Assembly: GCA_963691705.1 (NCBI GenBank)
Contig: OY829541.1
Span: 43,603,661-43,667,660, forward strand
Length of the DNA stretch: 64,000 nucleotides
DNA from: Viola odorata
Taxonomy: Eukaryota > Streptophyta > Magnoliopsida > Malpighiales > Violaceae
Direction of reading: 5' to 3'
Below the pieces are notes generated by a model. The model was not told the origin of the DNA and ran no database searches. It saw nothing but the letters and a program-made list of their open reading frames with translations. This document shows positions 22,759-33,058 of this stretch, piece after piece. A program made the translations under genes and the position numbers. Position 1 is the stretch's first letter. Each line of letters opens with the position of its first letter.

Positions 22759-24827
22759 GGTAAGTGCTCGCCGAAGATCCTTCCCTTTGGCATAGAGACT
22801 TGTCTTCTTTCCGCAATCTTCACTTCGCTTGGGCTAATCTTGTCTTCTTCTTCGCTTTCCTTGAGCTTCTTAGCAATTTCCCACTCGGCATCGGCTTTCT
22901 CGAGCCATTGTTCATCTTCGAACACTTGGGCTGGAGTCAAAGGCGCAAGTGAGTATTTCTTGCCGTCTTTGACTAGCTTGTACTTGTTGGTTCGGCCATC
23001 ATGTACGACTGATCTATCAAATTGCCACGGTCGTCCCAATAGAACATGACTCGCGTGCATAGGCACTACGTCGCAAAGGATCTCATCCTTGTACCTCCCA
23101 ATTGCGAATGAGACGAGTGCTTGCTGGCTCACTTTAATGGCGCTGCCATTATTCATCCACTGTAGCGAATATGGCTTTGGGTGGCGTATGGTAGTCAATC
23201 CCAACTTCTGAACTAACATTGTGCTCACACAATTAGTGCAGCTTCCGTTGTCAATGATCATGGAGCACCCAGTTTTGTTGACAACGCAACGGGTGTGAAA
23301 CAAATTTTCCCGCTGCTCGTCTCCATGCGCCTCCTCTTTGACTTGCGCGCTAAGACTGCGCCTCGTCACTAAGGACAACGATTTGATCACAACTTCGTCC
23401 GAGTCACTATCCTCGTTAGTGCCTTCATCGTCCCTTTCAATCTCTTGCTCATCGTCGGATGCTAGCTCACCATTCTCGCGTATTAAGAGAAAACGCTTGT
23501 TAGGGCAATCAGCTTGCCTGTGTCCCCGTCCCGAGCACTTGAAGCAGACTATATCTTTAGTAGAGGGCCTGTTTGGAGCTGTGTTGGCACTGCTGTTGTG
23601 TGGCTTAAAGGTATTGGTGTCGCTGCTGGGACCCTTGTAATCATACGGCAAGACTTTAGGCGATGCACGGACCCCTTTGTCTTCCTTGTTCCATTGCGAC
23701 TTCTTCCAATTTTGTGCCTTAGTCGCAGCTGAGCCCGAATTAGAGTATGTGACTCTAGCCTTGGGCTGCCTCTCTATCTTGATTGCCATGTGGAGCATCT
23801 CTTCTAAAGATCCATAGTACACCAGCTCCAATTTGTTAGCAATATCACGGTTTAGGCCATTAAAGAAGTGCGCCATTGTAGCCTCTTCCTCTTCTTCAAT
23901 CTGTGCTCTTGCTAGCGCAATCTCTAGCTCATTGAAGTACTCACTTACTGACCGAGTCCCTTGGGACATAGCTTGCAATCGCTGATAAAGATCCCGCTAA
24001 AAATATGTTGGGATGAAGCGCCTCCTCATCTCTCGCTTCATCTCTCCCCATGTCCGAACGGGTGGAGCATTCGCTCGACGCTTGAGCTTGTGCAGCTGTT
24101 CCTACCAATGTATGGCATAGCCATTGAATTCAACGGCTGCTAAGTGGATCTTCTTCTCTTCAGAATAATTGTGGAGTAAAAAGATCGATTCAATCTTCTG
24201 CTCCCAAATAAAGTATGCATCGGGGTTGTCCTTGCCATCAAACGGTGGAATTTTGAGCTTGATGCTATTTAGATTGGCATCAACTCGATCTTCTCCTCTA
24301 GGCCGCCGCTCATTAGCTCGGTCGTGCCTAAAGAACTCAGGTTCGTCTTCCTCATACGCATCATTCCAGTGCATACGGGGCGCTGGGTACCACGGCTCGT
24401 CGTAGTCGGGCTCGCGCTCCATGCGCCTATGTGCTCGACGCTCTAGGCGCTCCGCATTGATGCGTTGGGCTTGCGTGGGCGTGCGCCGCTGCTCCTCATT
24501 ATTCCCAAGCAACACAAAATGACGGTCTTCATTCCCCTCGCCAGCAAAACCTTCGGGTAAATCAGTAAACGGACCCGGCTTGTCTTCCTTTGGTCCCATG
24601 TCATAGAGGTGAGCTGCGCGTTGTGGGTTTAGGACTTGGGTCATGTGGGGCGTGGCTGTTGCCTTTCTCTTCTCATCCGATGGTTTCTCCGATTTAGGGT
24701 TGTTGCATGCTTCCATCTTGTCCATTCGGGCTAAGAGTTGGAGAAGGAGATCTCGGGTAGACAAGTCGCTCTCTTCGGCTTTGCCTTCGGTTTCCTTGAT
24801 ACTTTTGTTTCCTGAATTTTGAGACAT
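22722..24827 (-). pseudogene. element D gag-protease, lightly decayed
   Basis: The start MSQNSGNKSIKETEG is at 24827. The N-terminal 120 residues are rich in charged residues and proline; the capsid part has LKIPPFDGKDNPDAYF and EEKKIHLAAVEFNGYAIHW, then a stop at about 24101. A second stop is near 24000. From 23978 the frame is open: LHMAIKIERQPK, a zinc knuckle CFKCSGRGHRQADC and the protease signature MIIDNGSCTNCV. It ends in the ASHVLLGRPWQFDRS region and the APLTPAQVFEDEQW linker. A frame change near 22740 leads into RT. Confidence 0.8.
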
Positions 24828-25002
24828 TCTTTCTTTTTTGAATTTTTTTTTGAATTTTTTGACTCTATATAAACGAAAATACAACTAGATGGATGAAGGG
24901 TGATTTAGCTCCGGACTAGAGTAAATCGACTCAAGAATGTATCGAAATAAAAGAAAGCAATTAAAATTACCAAGCTTGAACAGCCTTCGCTCCGCTACCA
25001 AC

Positions 25003-25937
25003 TGATACAATCCTTGCTAGGCTTGGATCGATGCTCCTGTTGTGATCGTTGTTCAAGGGTGGACTTCGTGTGTAAATACTTTAATCTGAACCCAAACATG
25101 CGCTGACTCTGCTAAGTCGTGATGACTAGCCAACCCAGCTACGCGAATGAGGATCTTGATCGAACTCCTAACCCTCTACCCAGCAATTGGTTAGCAACCT
25201 AGGCAATCGAACAATTGGGTGAACTTTCGATTTACTTGAGTGGTTCTTCGAGCGTTCGGACTCAAAGGATTCAAGGTTTTGCGAGACTTAAATTTAACTC
25301 AAGTGTTGGCAAAAAAAGTCTAATTTTATTAAGCCAAGCGGCTGCCTTAAATAGGCGCAAGAAATACAAATCCTACGAGAACTAGAACTTCTATCTATAC
25401 AAGAATTCGACTTGAACAAAAGCTGAAATAATTAATTAAATTAATTATAATACTAGTACTAAGTGTATTAGTAGACCCAAGCAATCCTACGCACGGTAGA
25501 ATTGCGCAATGCGCGTCCTTCCTCAAGTCGAAGTCCTTGGTGCGCTAGGACTTGCGCATGCATTGACTCGCTCGGCCATTCTCCCAAACGCGTCGGGCGT
25601 TTGACGTGAAACTCCAGTAGCCTCTTCTAGACCCTTGAAGCTATCTTGTAACTCGGCTGGAGCTCGGTAAATATTTTTCAAGTCTGACTTGGCTTGGGAG
25701 TCTGTTCCGTGGGCGCTAGCGTGCGTGCTGGGTGCGACCAGCAGCGTCACTAAGCGCGGCGTGTGCTCGCGTAGTACGGACTCCTCCAGCGTAGCCTCGC
25801 GTTGAATCTCATTATGTAGGAACAAAGAAAGCTGGCTTGACAGGCGCTTGCTGTGTTGGTGCGTCATCGGGCCATGTGGCGGCAAGGGCACGCGTGAAGG
25901 TGCGGCGTACGTGTGATGCGTACTAGGGTTCGCATCA
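25003..25937 (-). repeat. 5' LTR of element D
   Basis: The left boundary is TGATACAATCC directly after the primer site. The right boundary is GGTTCGCATCA, followed by CAAGC. It aligns along its full length with 19091-20026 with scattered substitutions. Confidence 0.85.
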
Positions 25938-27585
25938 CAAGCACATTCATTTTTCTGCAAAGGATATGGGTTTTCGCATTATCCTGTTGGATTATGATTA
26001 GATCTCCAATGTTGTCCCTAGGCCATTTATCCCTAATTGCAGCCAAAATCTTATCAATCATGAATTTCCTAGTCACCTGCCTATCTATCTTATCAATTGG
26101 ATTAACTTCTAATGTGTCTGCCAATCTACTTGCATTAGACCTAACATCAGAAACTTCATTAAGTAGAGGAAATACTTCTACTTTACCATCAAATGTGAAA
26201 TTCCCATCTAAGTCATACCAAGGCCTAGCTACAGCTGCTAGAAACATAATTTCAGGAATAAAGTTAGTGTTTTTTATTCTTCTTACTGTTTCATCCTCAT
26301 CAGGAAGTAAGTAGTATGTTTGTGTCTTCTTTGTCATTTGAAACCACTTCTTATCGATGTGCACCACATTGTCCATCTCTTGGAAAGTTTGATTAGCAGA
26401 AGATTAACCTCTGTCAAAATAGGTTTGATGGCATTACTATGCCGCCTGAGCTCACCACTCTTCAACTTGGAAACCATAAATGTTATGGACATTCCCAAGT
26501 TGCAGCAAGATTTCTCATGGTGGTTCTCTTTCCTAAGAGGAATGTCCCGAATCCTCTCCAAATCAAACTGAACCCTTTTCCTTGCAGATTTTTTCACTCT
26601 GTTGAGGGAGATGTTGTGATTCCTAGACTCTTGCCCCCGTTTCCACAAGCTGGACCAAACGAATTAGTATGCTAAAGGCTTGAGAAACCTCAATTGTTGT
26701 CCCATTTTTTAACTTCCCATTCATGCTATTCTGCAACAACAACTCATACGTAGCAAGCCTTTCATCATCTTTTAACTCTTTCTTTTTAGCTTTGACAAGT
26801 GCTTGCCTAAACACACCATAACAAAACTTAATTAACCGAGTGTAAACGAAAGAGTATTAGGATAATTAAAATAATTAGGTTTTGTTTGAAAGAAGGATGA
26901 CCTTCTTCACCACTTTGCGGCTGAGAGTCCATGTTCAAGTCTGGATATCGTCATGGTCTCTGACCTCTAGATTTTGGTGCTCCACTAACTCGTCCTCTAC
27001 TTCCTCTTCTTCATTTGGGATATTGTGGGATTGGCTCACACCTTCAAGATATTAAGGTATTGGAGGGCTGTGATTGAAATCAGAGAAAGGATTAAAATTC
27101 CCAAGACCCATTCATTTTTTGCAAGGGTTGTGAAAAACTAAGAGAAAATAGAGGTGAAGATTGTTTTGCTTCTTTAGATATAGATATTTTGTTTAATCAA
27201 TGTTTGAGGAGTTCAAATCTTGCTGTAGGAGGGAACTCAAAATATTTCTTATGATTTTCAAAATTTCAGAACAAAAAAATGGCAAAAAGCGCGAAATTTT
27301 TTATTCTAGTTTTGGGGTAATTTGAAAGCTTAGAGACTGGCCCAAGCTGATTTCGAATTTTCGCAGCATTGGTTTCCCACGCACTAAGCCTAGCCGCGCG
27401 AAAATTTCAGTCTAATTTTCCAGCCCAGTTTCACGCCAGAAGTTGTATAAAAAAGAATGACAGTCTCGTAAATACTAGAAAACGTCAAGGATAGAATACT
27501 TATAAAGAATTTCGATTTTTCCAAACCAATCATTACCTTAAGTGTGCTAATACCCAAAATTTCGTTTATTAAAAGATGGAGGGAG

Positions 27586-27835
27586 TATAAAGTACTCAAA
27601 TTTAGTGTGTATCTTGTTACCGTGGGTATACAATAAATATTTATAAAGTAAAAATATGGTAATAAACAAAGAAAGCACATTATTATTTTTATGAAAAAGT
27701 TAAAAATAAAATTAAAAAGCTTTATACAAAATTAGAAAAATATTACATGGCCAAATACCGTGGAGGGAAAATAGGTATTCTTAAAGTAAAAATAGGGAAA
27801 ATAAGAACAAAACATTAGCTTTTATAATAATAATA

Positions 27836-27878
<43 letters not shown>

Positions 27879-28194
27879 TAATAATAAATTTCAAATTACA
27901 CAAATAGAGATTTTTAACTATGAAGGTAACATAAAAAGTATAAATAAGGAAAGCATAAATTATGATATTTTGAAAAAAAATAAGTTCTTAATTTCTATAT
28001 TATTTAGTGGATGAAAATATACCCAAATTTACAGTACAGGAAGGACATCTAAATTGGTGTAGATTGAACGGCCACCTCCATTGTTGAGGAATGAAACATG
28101 AACTTTAGGATTCATCAAGCAACACATCAAACTTTCATACTCGCAAAATCTATTTCAAAAAGTACACATTGTAAGTTATTTTAGACAGCGATTT
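27586..28194. other. AT-rich spacer between mariner and eEF1B beta gene
   Basis: No gene is seen. It contains a long TAA/AAT microsatellite (about 27825-27890) and A/T runs. The end nearest the gene probably includes its 3' flank. Confidence 0.6.
27825..27890. repeat. (AAT)n microsatellite
   Basis: About 20 AAT units with a few interruptions. It is a simple sequence repeat and useful as a length-variable marker. Confidence 0.9.
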
Positions 28195-28315
28195 TTAAGA
28201 CCAACATCCACATGGAGCGACTAGGAATAGGAAAATAAAATTACTATGAAGGCCAAACAGAGATCCTTGAATCACAGCCTCCCACACTACACATCCTCTC
28301 GACAGGGTCCTTAAA
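28195..28315 (-). other. 3' untranslated part of the last eEF1B beta exon
   Basis: The terminal exon starts at 28317 after GTTGCAG and has only two coding bases, so the rest is 3' UTR. The transcript end is not visible; 28195 is an arbitrary lower limit, and no clear AATAAA was picked. Confidence 0.5.
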
Positions 28316-30009
28316 TTCTGCAACAAAGCGATAGGTTTGCATAAATAACTGACCAAGATACGTGACCATAATTTCAAAGTGTATAATACAAGAGAATGGC
28401 TTTTCTGACTAGCAAACAGCTAATGGTGTGTGCTTACATATCTTGTTGAAGGCCACAATGTCACAGCTCTGGACATATTCATTGATTGGCTCAGCTGTAA
28501 GCTTCTCATCAATGAGATCATCAACAGAAACCAAGTCATCAACTATGGTTAGCATAATCTGCAATTTCTTGATACCATACCCAACAGCAACAAGCTTGGC
28601 TGCATGACAATTACAAATTCATTAGATCAATGTCACAACTCAGTCTCAGCTCAAAATAAACAGATATTGCATTCCACTATAATTCAGGAACTAGCTACTG
28701 CGTGTTAATTAAGTACAGAACATGCAATAGAGAAAGGGAAGGGTTTCATTTAGGCATGTAGTTATATAACTCACATGCTCCCCAAAATAGTCCCTCCATC
28801 TGAACACTTCTAACTGCTTCCTCAAGCTTCTTCATGTCGGTCTCATCATCCCAAGGCTTCACATCCAACAGAACAGATGACTTGCCAGCTGAGGATAAAA
28901 TACAGATATAATGAAAAGTTAAGGTTTATCGTGAAACAGATATCAGAAGCATAACATCCAAAAGATAATACCATAACCATTTATATAAATGGATAAAATC
29001 ATATTGCATACACCAAAGAAGACTTAAAAGGAAAGCCCTAACAGTGTTCCATTCATGACTGCTAATAGATGAGAAACTTACACTCTTTCTTCTTTGTAGA
29101 TGCCTTGACTGCTGCTGCACGTTCTTCTGCAGCCTTCTTTTCCTCTTCAGTCTCTTCACCAAACAGATCCACATCATCATCGCCGTCATCATCCACAGCA
29201 GCAGCCTACAAACCACATCATACATCATAAGTAACCCAAGATCGATAAGTAGATATCTCATCAAACCAACATGCAAGTGTCCAACTACAAAGCAGCAGCC
29301 TAAAAACACATTATATATCATAAGGAACGCAAGAAAAAGCAAATCTCCCACTAAAACCAACTTGAAAGAGTCCAATTACAAACACATAATGCAGAGAGGC
29401 AAGCACATACTACGGACAAACCCTAACATAAGTCAAATGAATATTCACCTTTGAGTCACCAGCTGGAGGGGTTGCAACGGCCTCTTCTGAGATGGGAGCA
29501 GATCCCTGGACAGTGACTCCGGATCCTTCTGCGGTCACACCACTGAAAACAAAAAAAAACCCAAAAGGTCAGCTGTATGAGGAACACGATGAGATTCTAA
29601 CTTGCCAACACCAAATATTGCAAAAGCAGAACAAGCAATGATCACATCAACATTCAAGCTGTGAACGAAACCATATCAGAAATGAGAACTTACGAAATCC
29701 TCAATAGCGCATCAATGTGGTTGTACCACCTGGATACATTAACGTATTCAGCTGATGGAGCAGATGTAAGAACTGAATACACAGTGATATCATCCTTGGA
29801 AGCTTGGTACCTGAGACGAAGATTAAACCAACAACCTCGAATTAGTCGATCGAATACTCACTATCACCTAAACATTTCATAAGACCATCTAAGAAGAAAC
29901 AAGTACGTCGAAACCAAACTTACCCAGTGATGTAACTGCGAGCAACTAGGTACTGGTCAAGCTTCTTGAGGCCGGCGGCTGAGCTGAGATTGGGGAGTGC
30001 GACTGCCAT
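28316..30009 (-). CDS. elongation factor 1B subunit beta (EF-1-delta), intact seven-exon gene
   Basis: This is a guanine-nucleotide exchange subunit that reloads eEF1A with GTP during cytosolic translation. Coding exons on the minus strand: 30009-29924, 29810-29694, 29542-29449, 29205-29082, 28888-28775, 28599-28438 and 28317-28316. All six introns have GT-AG borders, and joining them gives one 232-residue frame, about the usual plant length. Residues 1-70 form the N-terminal helical domain ([20 protein letters not shown], then [10 protein letters not shown]). About 105-125 is the acidic stretch with [10 protein letters not shown], followed by a lysine-rich linker with KKKESGKSS. About 143-232 is the exchange domain ([29 protein letters not shown], ending DIVAFNKI). 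The stop is formed across the last intron: T ends exon six and AA begins exon seven. Confidence in the family is very high; the plant literature calls it eEF1B beta or EF-1-delta. It is the only intact host gene here. Confidence 0.96.
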
Positions 30010-30240
30010 TGCGAGCGATGGTATTCTTTCTCTGTGAGTGGCGCGACTGTCTGTTGCTTTGGGTCGGGTGGGACTACGGGAGATTAGAACAAAGCGATGA
30101 GGTCGAACGTTGGAGGAGGAGATGGGCGCCGATGTGGTTGTTCTTTCTCCGTGACTGTGCGGCGTGATTGTGTTCTTGGGTGGGAGAGTGAATGGGACTA
30201 CTTAAATAAAACAATAACCTAATTTTTGGTTTTATACGGG
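30010..30240 (-). promoter_or_regulatory. eEF1B beta 5' leader and core promoter
   Basis: A TATA-like TTTATTTAAG (minus strand, 30201-30210) lies about 200 bp before the ATG. Between them is a GC-richer leader with CT-rich patches. Transcription probably starts near 30170. The gene's flank is invaded soon after, by a MITE-like end near 30404 and element K at 30540. Confidence 0.55.
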
Positions 30241-30404
30241 ACAGACCCGTACGGTCTCAGGACTAGCTGGGTTTAGTTTCGTCCTTAGACGGGAGGGTCC
30301 TACCCTGTCTCGTGTAAAAAATGAGTTTAATTTTTTAATCTGGCCGTATAAACCGGGACAATTGGGATAGGTATACCGGACCAAGACCAAATTGCCACCC
30401 CTAG
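30215..30404. mobile_element. possible hAT-type MITE upstream of eEF1B beta
   Basis: The right end read on the minus strand is CTAGGGGTGGCAATTTGGTC, a common start of short plant hAT elements. The interior has facing TTTATACGGG and GTATAAACCGGG motifs. The left inverted end is not evident and no duplication was found. If real, it touches the promoter. Confidence 0.35.
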
Positions 30405-30612
30405 GTGGATCTAAGTACTCATCGGCGATAGAGTACAGGCGTCAGGCAGCTCAAGGCGAGTGTGAGAGGAAGCGGAGTCTAGGTTTTACATGAAGCAAGA
30501 AAGGCGGGTATTAATAAGATGGAGAAGTGATTTGGTGTTTGATAATACATGAAAAGATGACAAGGGCGGGAAGGTCATTGCTTCGACCCTTTTGATCTTA
30601 GCTCTTTCACAA

Positions 30613-30812
30613 NNNNNNNNNNNNNNNNNNNNNNNNNNNNNNNNNNNNNNNNNNNNNNNNNNNNNNNNNNNNNNNNNNNNNNNNNNNNNNNNNNNNNNNN
30701 NNNNNNNNNNNNNNNNNNNNNNNNNNNNNNNNNNNNNNNNNNNNNNNNNNNNNNNNNNNNNNNNNNNNNNNNNNNNNNNNNNNNNNNNNNNNNNNNNNNN
30801 NNNNNNNNNNNN
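30613..30812. other. assembly gap, 200 N
   Basis: Two hundred undetermined bases. The round length suggests a placeholder whose true size is unknown. Confidence 0.99.
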
Positions 30813-31009
30813 AATGGCAGTACATCTCATTAATCGAGAACTCTCACCCCACCTGACGGGCGCGTTAGCACTTTGTGCCAAGATCACTCAGGAATGCTCC
30901 ATTTTTGCCTATAAATACCTCCACCACAAAGGAGGAAGGTAAGCAGAATTTGCTGGCCCAAGCCCTGCCATTCTCACCACTTATACTAACTTAAGCATCG
31001 GAGTGTTTA

Positions 31010-31031
31010 CGCCGGAGACCCCCCTCCGGCG
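31010..31031 (+). other. LTR hairpin module, copy A
   Basis: CGCCGGAG pairs perfectly with CTCCGGCG around a six-base loop and is followed by TCTTGCAGGT. It is the same module as copies B and C except for one compensatory C-G to T-A change in the stem and a longer loop. Confidence 0.7.
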
Positions 31032-31197
31032 TCTTGCAGGTACATCGGACCGCCGCGGACACTGAATCCGAGGAGCCCTTTCACCTTCTACCCTTCGGCA
31101 ACAGACAAATTCTTATCAACTGATATTCCGGTAACTATCCCATATCTATCATTTACTCGTACTCTCCACGATTCTAACTTGATCGTAAGAGCTTCTA

Positions 31198-31218
31198 CGT
31201 CGGAGGCCCTCTCCGACG
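31198..31218 (+). other. LTR hairpin module, copy B
   Basis: CGTCGGAG pairs perfectly with CTCCGACG around a five-base loop, followed by CTTTGCAGGT. It lies about 86 bp before the LTR end. Confidence 0.7.
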
Positions 31219-31409
31219 CTTTGCAGGTGACACGTAGGGCAGTCAGAACGTCCAGTCATCACGACCAATGACAAAATAACCCTCCCTCCTATCACAAGTT
31301 ATCATTTGAGTGCTCTCGTTGAAAGTATTTAGATCATCAAGTGAGTCTACCTTGAGGTCTAGAGGCTCCACAGATTTCTCCCCGCTCACAAAAACGAAAT
31401 ACACCTGAG

Positions 31410-33031
31410 ATGGCATCCCATCAAAATCCTGCATCTACCCCACCCACTAGTAGGCCTGAGACTAACTTTCGCGAGTTTTTCACTCCCCCCTCTAGAACTG
31501 CCGCTGAAACCAACCCTTTTTCACTCAACCGCCGACTGTATTTCTTGGCCAGTCCGGAAACTCTTTTCCCTGTCTCACTAGGGCCCGAAGTAAACACCTT
31601 TGGCACTCCTAACATTTTTAATGCCTCTATTCCTACACCTCCTCAAAATGATCCTCCTGAGATTCCAGGAATAAATCTACCAGTAACGGGCACAGTCAGA
31701 CCCGAAACAATTAATTCTACCCCCCCCCCCCCCACCACCACCGAGCAGGAGGCATTCCTTCATAGGAGGATTGAGTATCTCACGTCCTTGCTTAATAACA
31801 GAATCCCTCAATTTACGGCCCCTGTGCCAGATCTACCAGTCATTCCTTCCCACGATACAACTTGGGCCGCACCTTCTTTGGCGGAATTTCGACAAAAACC
31901 ATACCCCAGAATACCTCAATACCACCCTCAAGACTCGATCTATCGGTACAACAATGATGCACGACGCAATGTTTCTCGTCAGGACTCTAGGGGGCCTGGC
32001 GAGGAGAGAAAGAATGAAAAAAAGGAACCGAGAAAGGTCCCCAGTGCTCCGAGAGCCTACGCTAAGGCATCGACTACCTGACCACGAGTACAAACCCCTG
32101 GGGGAAGAGCGTGGAGATTCCCCCTCCGTGGCACCCTGAGCCAGGAGTGAACCAGACATTAATCCAAAAAGTCCACTTACTCGCAGGGTACGAAGACATC
32201 ATGTCAGCAGACGAATACAAGTACCGACGAACATCTATACCGGTACATCAAACTCCGTAATTCATACAACATAAGTCAAGAATAACGTGATATTTCAGTC
32301 GGAAAAGGATGAGGCCTTGTGTCAGGTTTTCGTACTCACTCTTTCGGGAATGGCCAGTCTATGGTACGAGGCCCTACCACCTGGTTCGATAGATAACTTT
32401 GCTATGCTAGAAAGGAGATTCCTTAGCAGCTCTATTTGAAATAGTGAGAGGAAGAGAGGAATCCCTCAAGGCCTACCTGGACCGGTTCAACACGGAATTA
32501 AGCTAGATTCTATATGCTACCGCTGACTTCGCGGTAGAGGCATTAAGAAAGAACTGTGGATACAACAAGCTATGAGATATGTTGGCATCTGATCCTCTGC
32601 TTACCTTGGACCTCCTACGGATCAAGGCAAACAATTACACCAAGATGAAGGAAGAGGATTATCAGCGAGAATACCGGGAAGAGATGATACCCCGAAAAGT
32701 CATTTCAGAAGTAATACCCCTAGAGAGGAACATCAAAAATTTGACCGCCCCTAAACCTCTAGTTAGAAGGTCAGACTTTCGGCATAGGAGGCAAACAGAT
32801 TATTATCGGGGAAGACAGATTAACCTACAACAAGGAAGGCAAGCGAATATCAGATTTACCGGCATCCCTATAATTGCACGAAGGACGAAAATCCTAGCAA
32901 TCATCGAAAGCAAAGGCCTGCCAATCCATTATCCAAATAACCCACATGGGGAAATCGTTGGTAGAAACAAGAGTTATACTGTCGCTTCCACAAAGCGTAT
33001 AGACAAGATACGGAAGGATGTAGGATGCTAA
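31410..33031 (+). pseudogene. element K gag, decayed
   Basis: A proline- and threonine-rich N-terminal part (MASHQNPASTPPTSRPE) runs to about 32080, with a run of 14 C at 31720-31733 that may shift the frame. The capsid-like region (32290-32570) appears in broken frames, around SLWYEALPPG-type codons. It resumes at 32579 with LLTLDLLRIKANNYTKMKEE, which corresponds to DSLRLKVHNYARMEEE of element I. The C-terminal part with RRTKILAIIESKGLPIHYP is also shared with element I. Gag would form the particle. Two or more frame changes make it inactive. Confidence 0.7.
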
Positions 33032-33058
33032 AAGTGGCAATCGAGGGGTTAATCACAA

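Larger units (their letters stand above)
19091..25937 (-). mobile_element. full-length chromovirus-like element D, nested in mariner
   Basis: Two LTRs of 936 and 935 bp bound a gag-pol region on the minus strand. The flanks CTAGC (19086-19090) and CAAGC (25938-25942) fit a 5-bp target duplication with one change. The plus-strand view of the primer site is GCTCCGCTACCAAC next to TGATACAATCC at 25003. Coding parts are continuous over long stretches with only a few stops and frameshifts. With the near-identical LTR lengths this makes D one of the youngest insertions here. Confidence 0.85.
18814..26932 (-). pseudogene. mariner transposase, interrupted and decayed
   Basis: Reading on the minus strand, the N-terminus probably starts at 26932 (MDSQPQSGEEG). 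Next come KDDERLATYELLLQNSMNGKLKNGTT and a helix-turn-helix region (WKRGQESRNHNI, RKRVQFDLERIRDIPL), typical DNA-binding parts of plant mariner transposases. The catalytic region has the first acidic residue in VVHIDKKWF and the second in IIQQDNAKTHI. After THILCRK the segment that should hold PPNSPD and the third acidic residue is not recognisable, so the active site is incomplete. The C-terminal part resumes on the other side of element D (19090-18814), with NYIFLTRQSCMLEI and YRIPHMKKKHLERQG. Frameshifts near 26400 and 26640 also break it. The enzyme is not functional. Confidence 0.8.
18814..27585 (-). mobile_element. plant mariner-like element, split by element D
   Basis: The transposase remnants on the minus strand are of the plant mariner type. 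The right end at 27585 reads GATGGAGGGAG followed by TA, matching the CTCCCTCCG-type ends with TA target duplication of this family. The left end is missing: the coding part runs straight into the truncated LTR of C at 18813/18814. Element D (19091-25937) sits inside the transposase gene. Without D about 1.9 kb remain. Confidence 0.75.
30540..31304 (+). repeat. 5' LTR of element K (contains assembly gap)
   Basis: It begins TGATAATACATGAAAAGATG and ends CACAAGTTATCA. A TATA motif (TATAAATA, 30910-30917) precedes two hairpin modules. The part after the gap up to about 31120 does not match the 3' LTR, whereas the last 180 bp do, so it may be a chimera of two related LTRs. Confidence 0.75.

Noticed and set aside
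28195..28377. 60-codon minus-strand frame after the eEF1B beta gene
   Set aside because: It covers the last intron end and the 3' UTR of that gene and has no independent support.
28926..29375. 149-codon minus-strand frame inside the eEF1B beta gene
   Set aside because: It runs through introns in a different frame from exon four; GT-AG borders support the spliced model instead.
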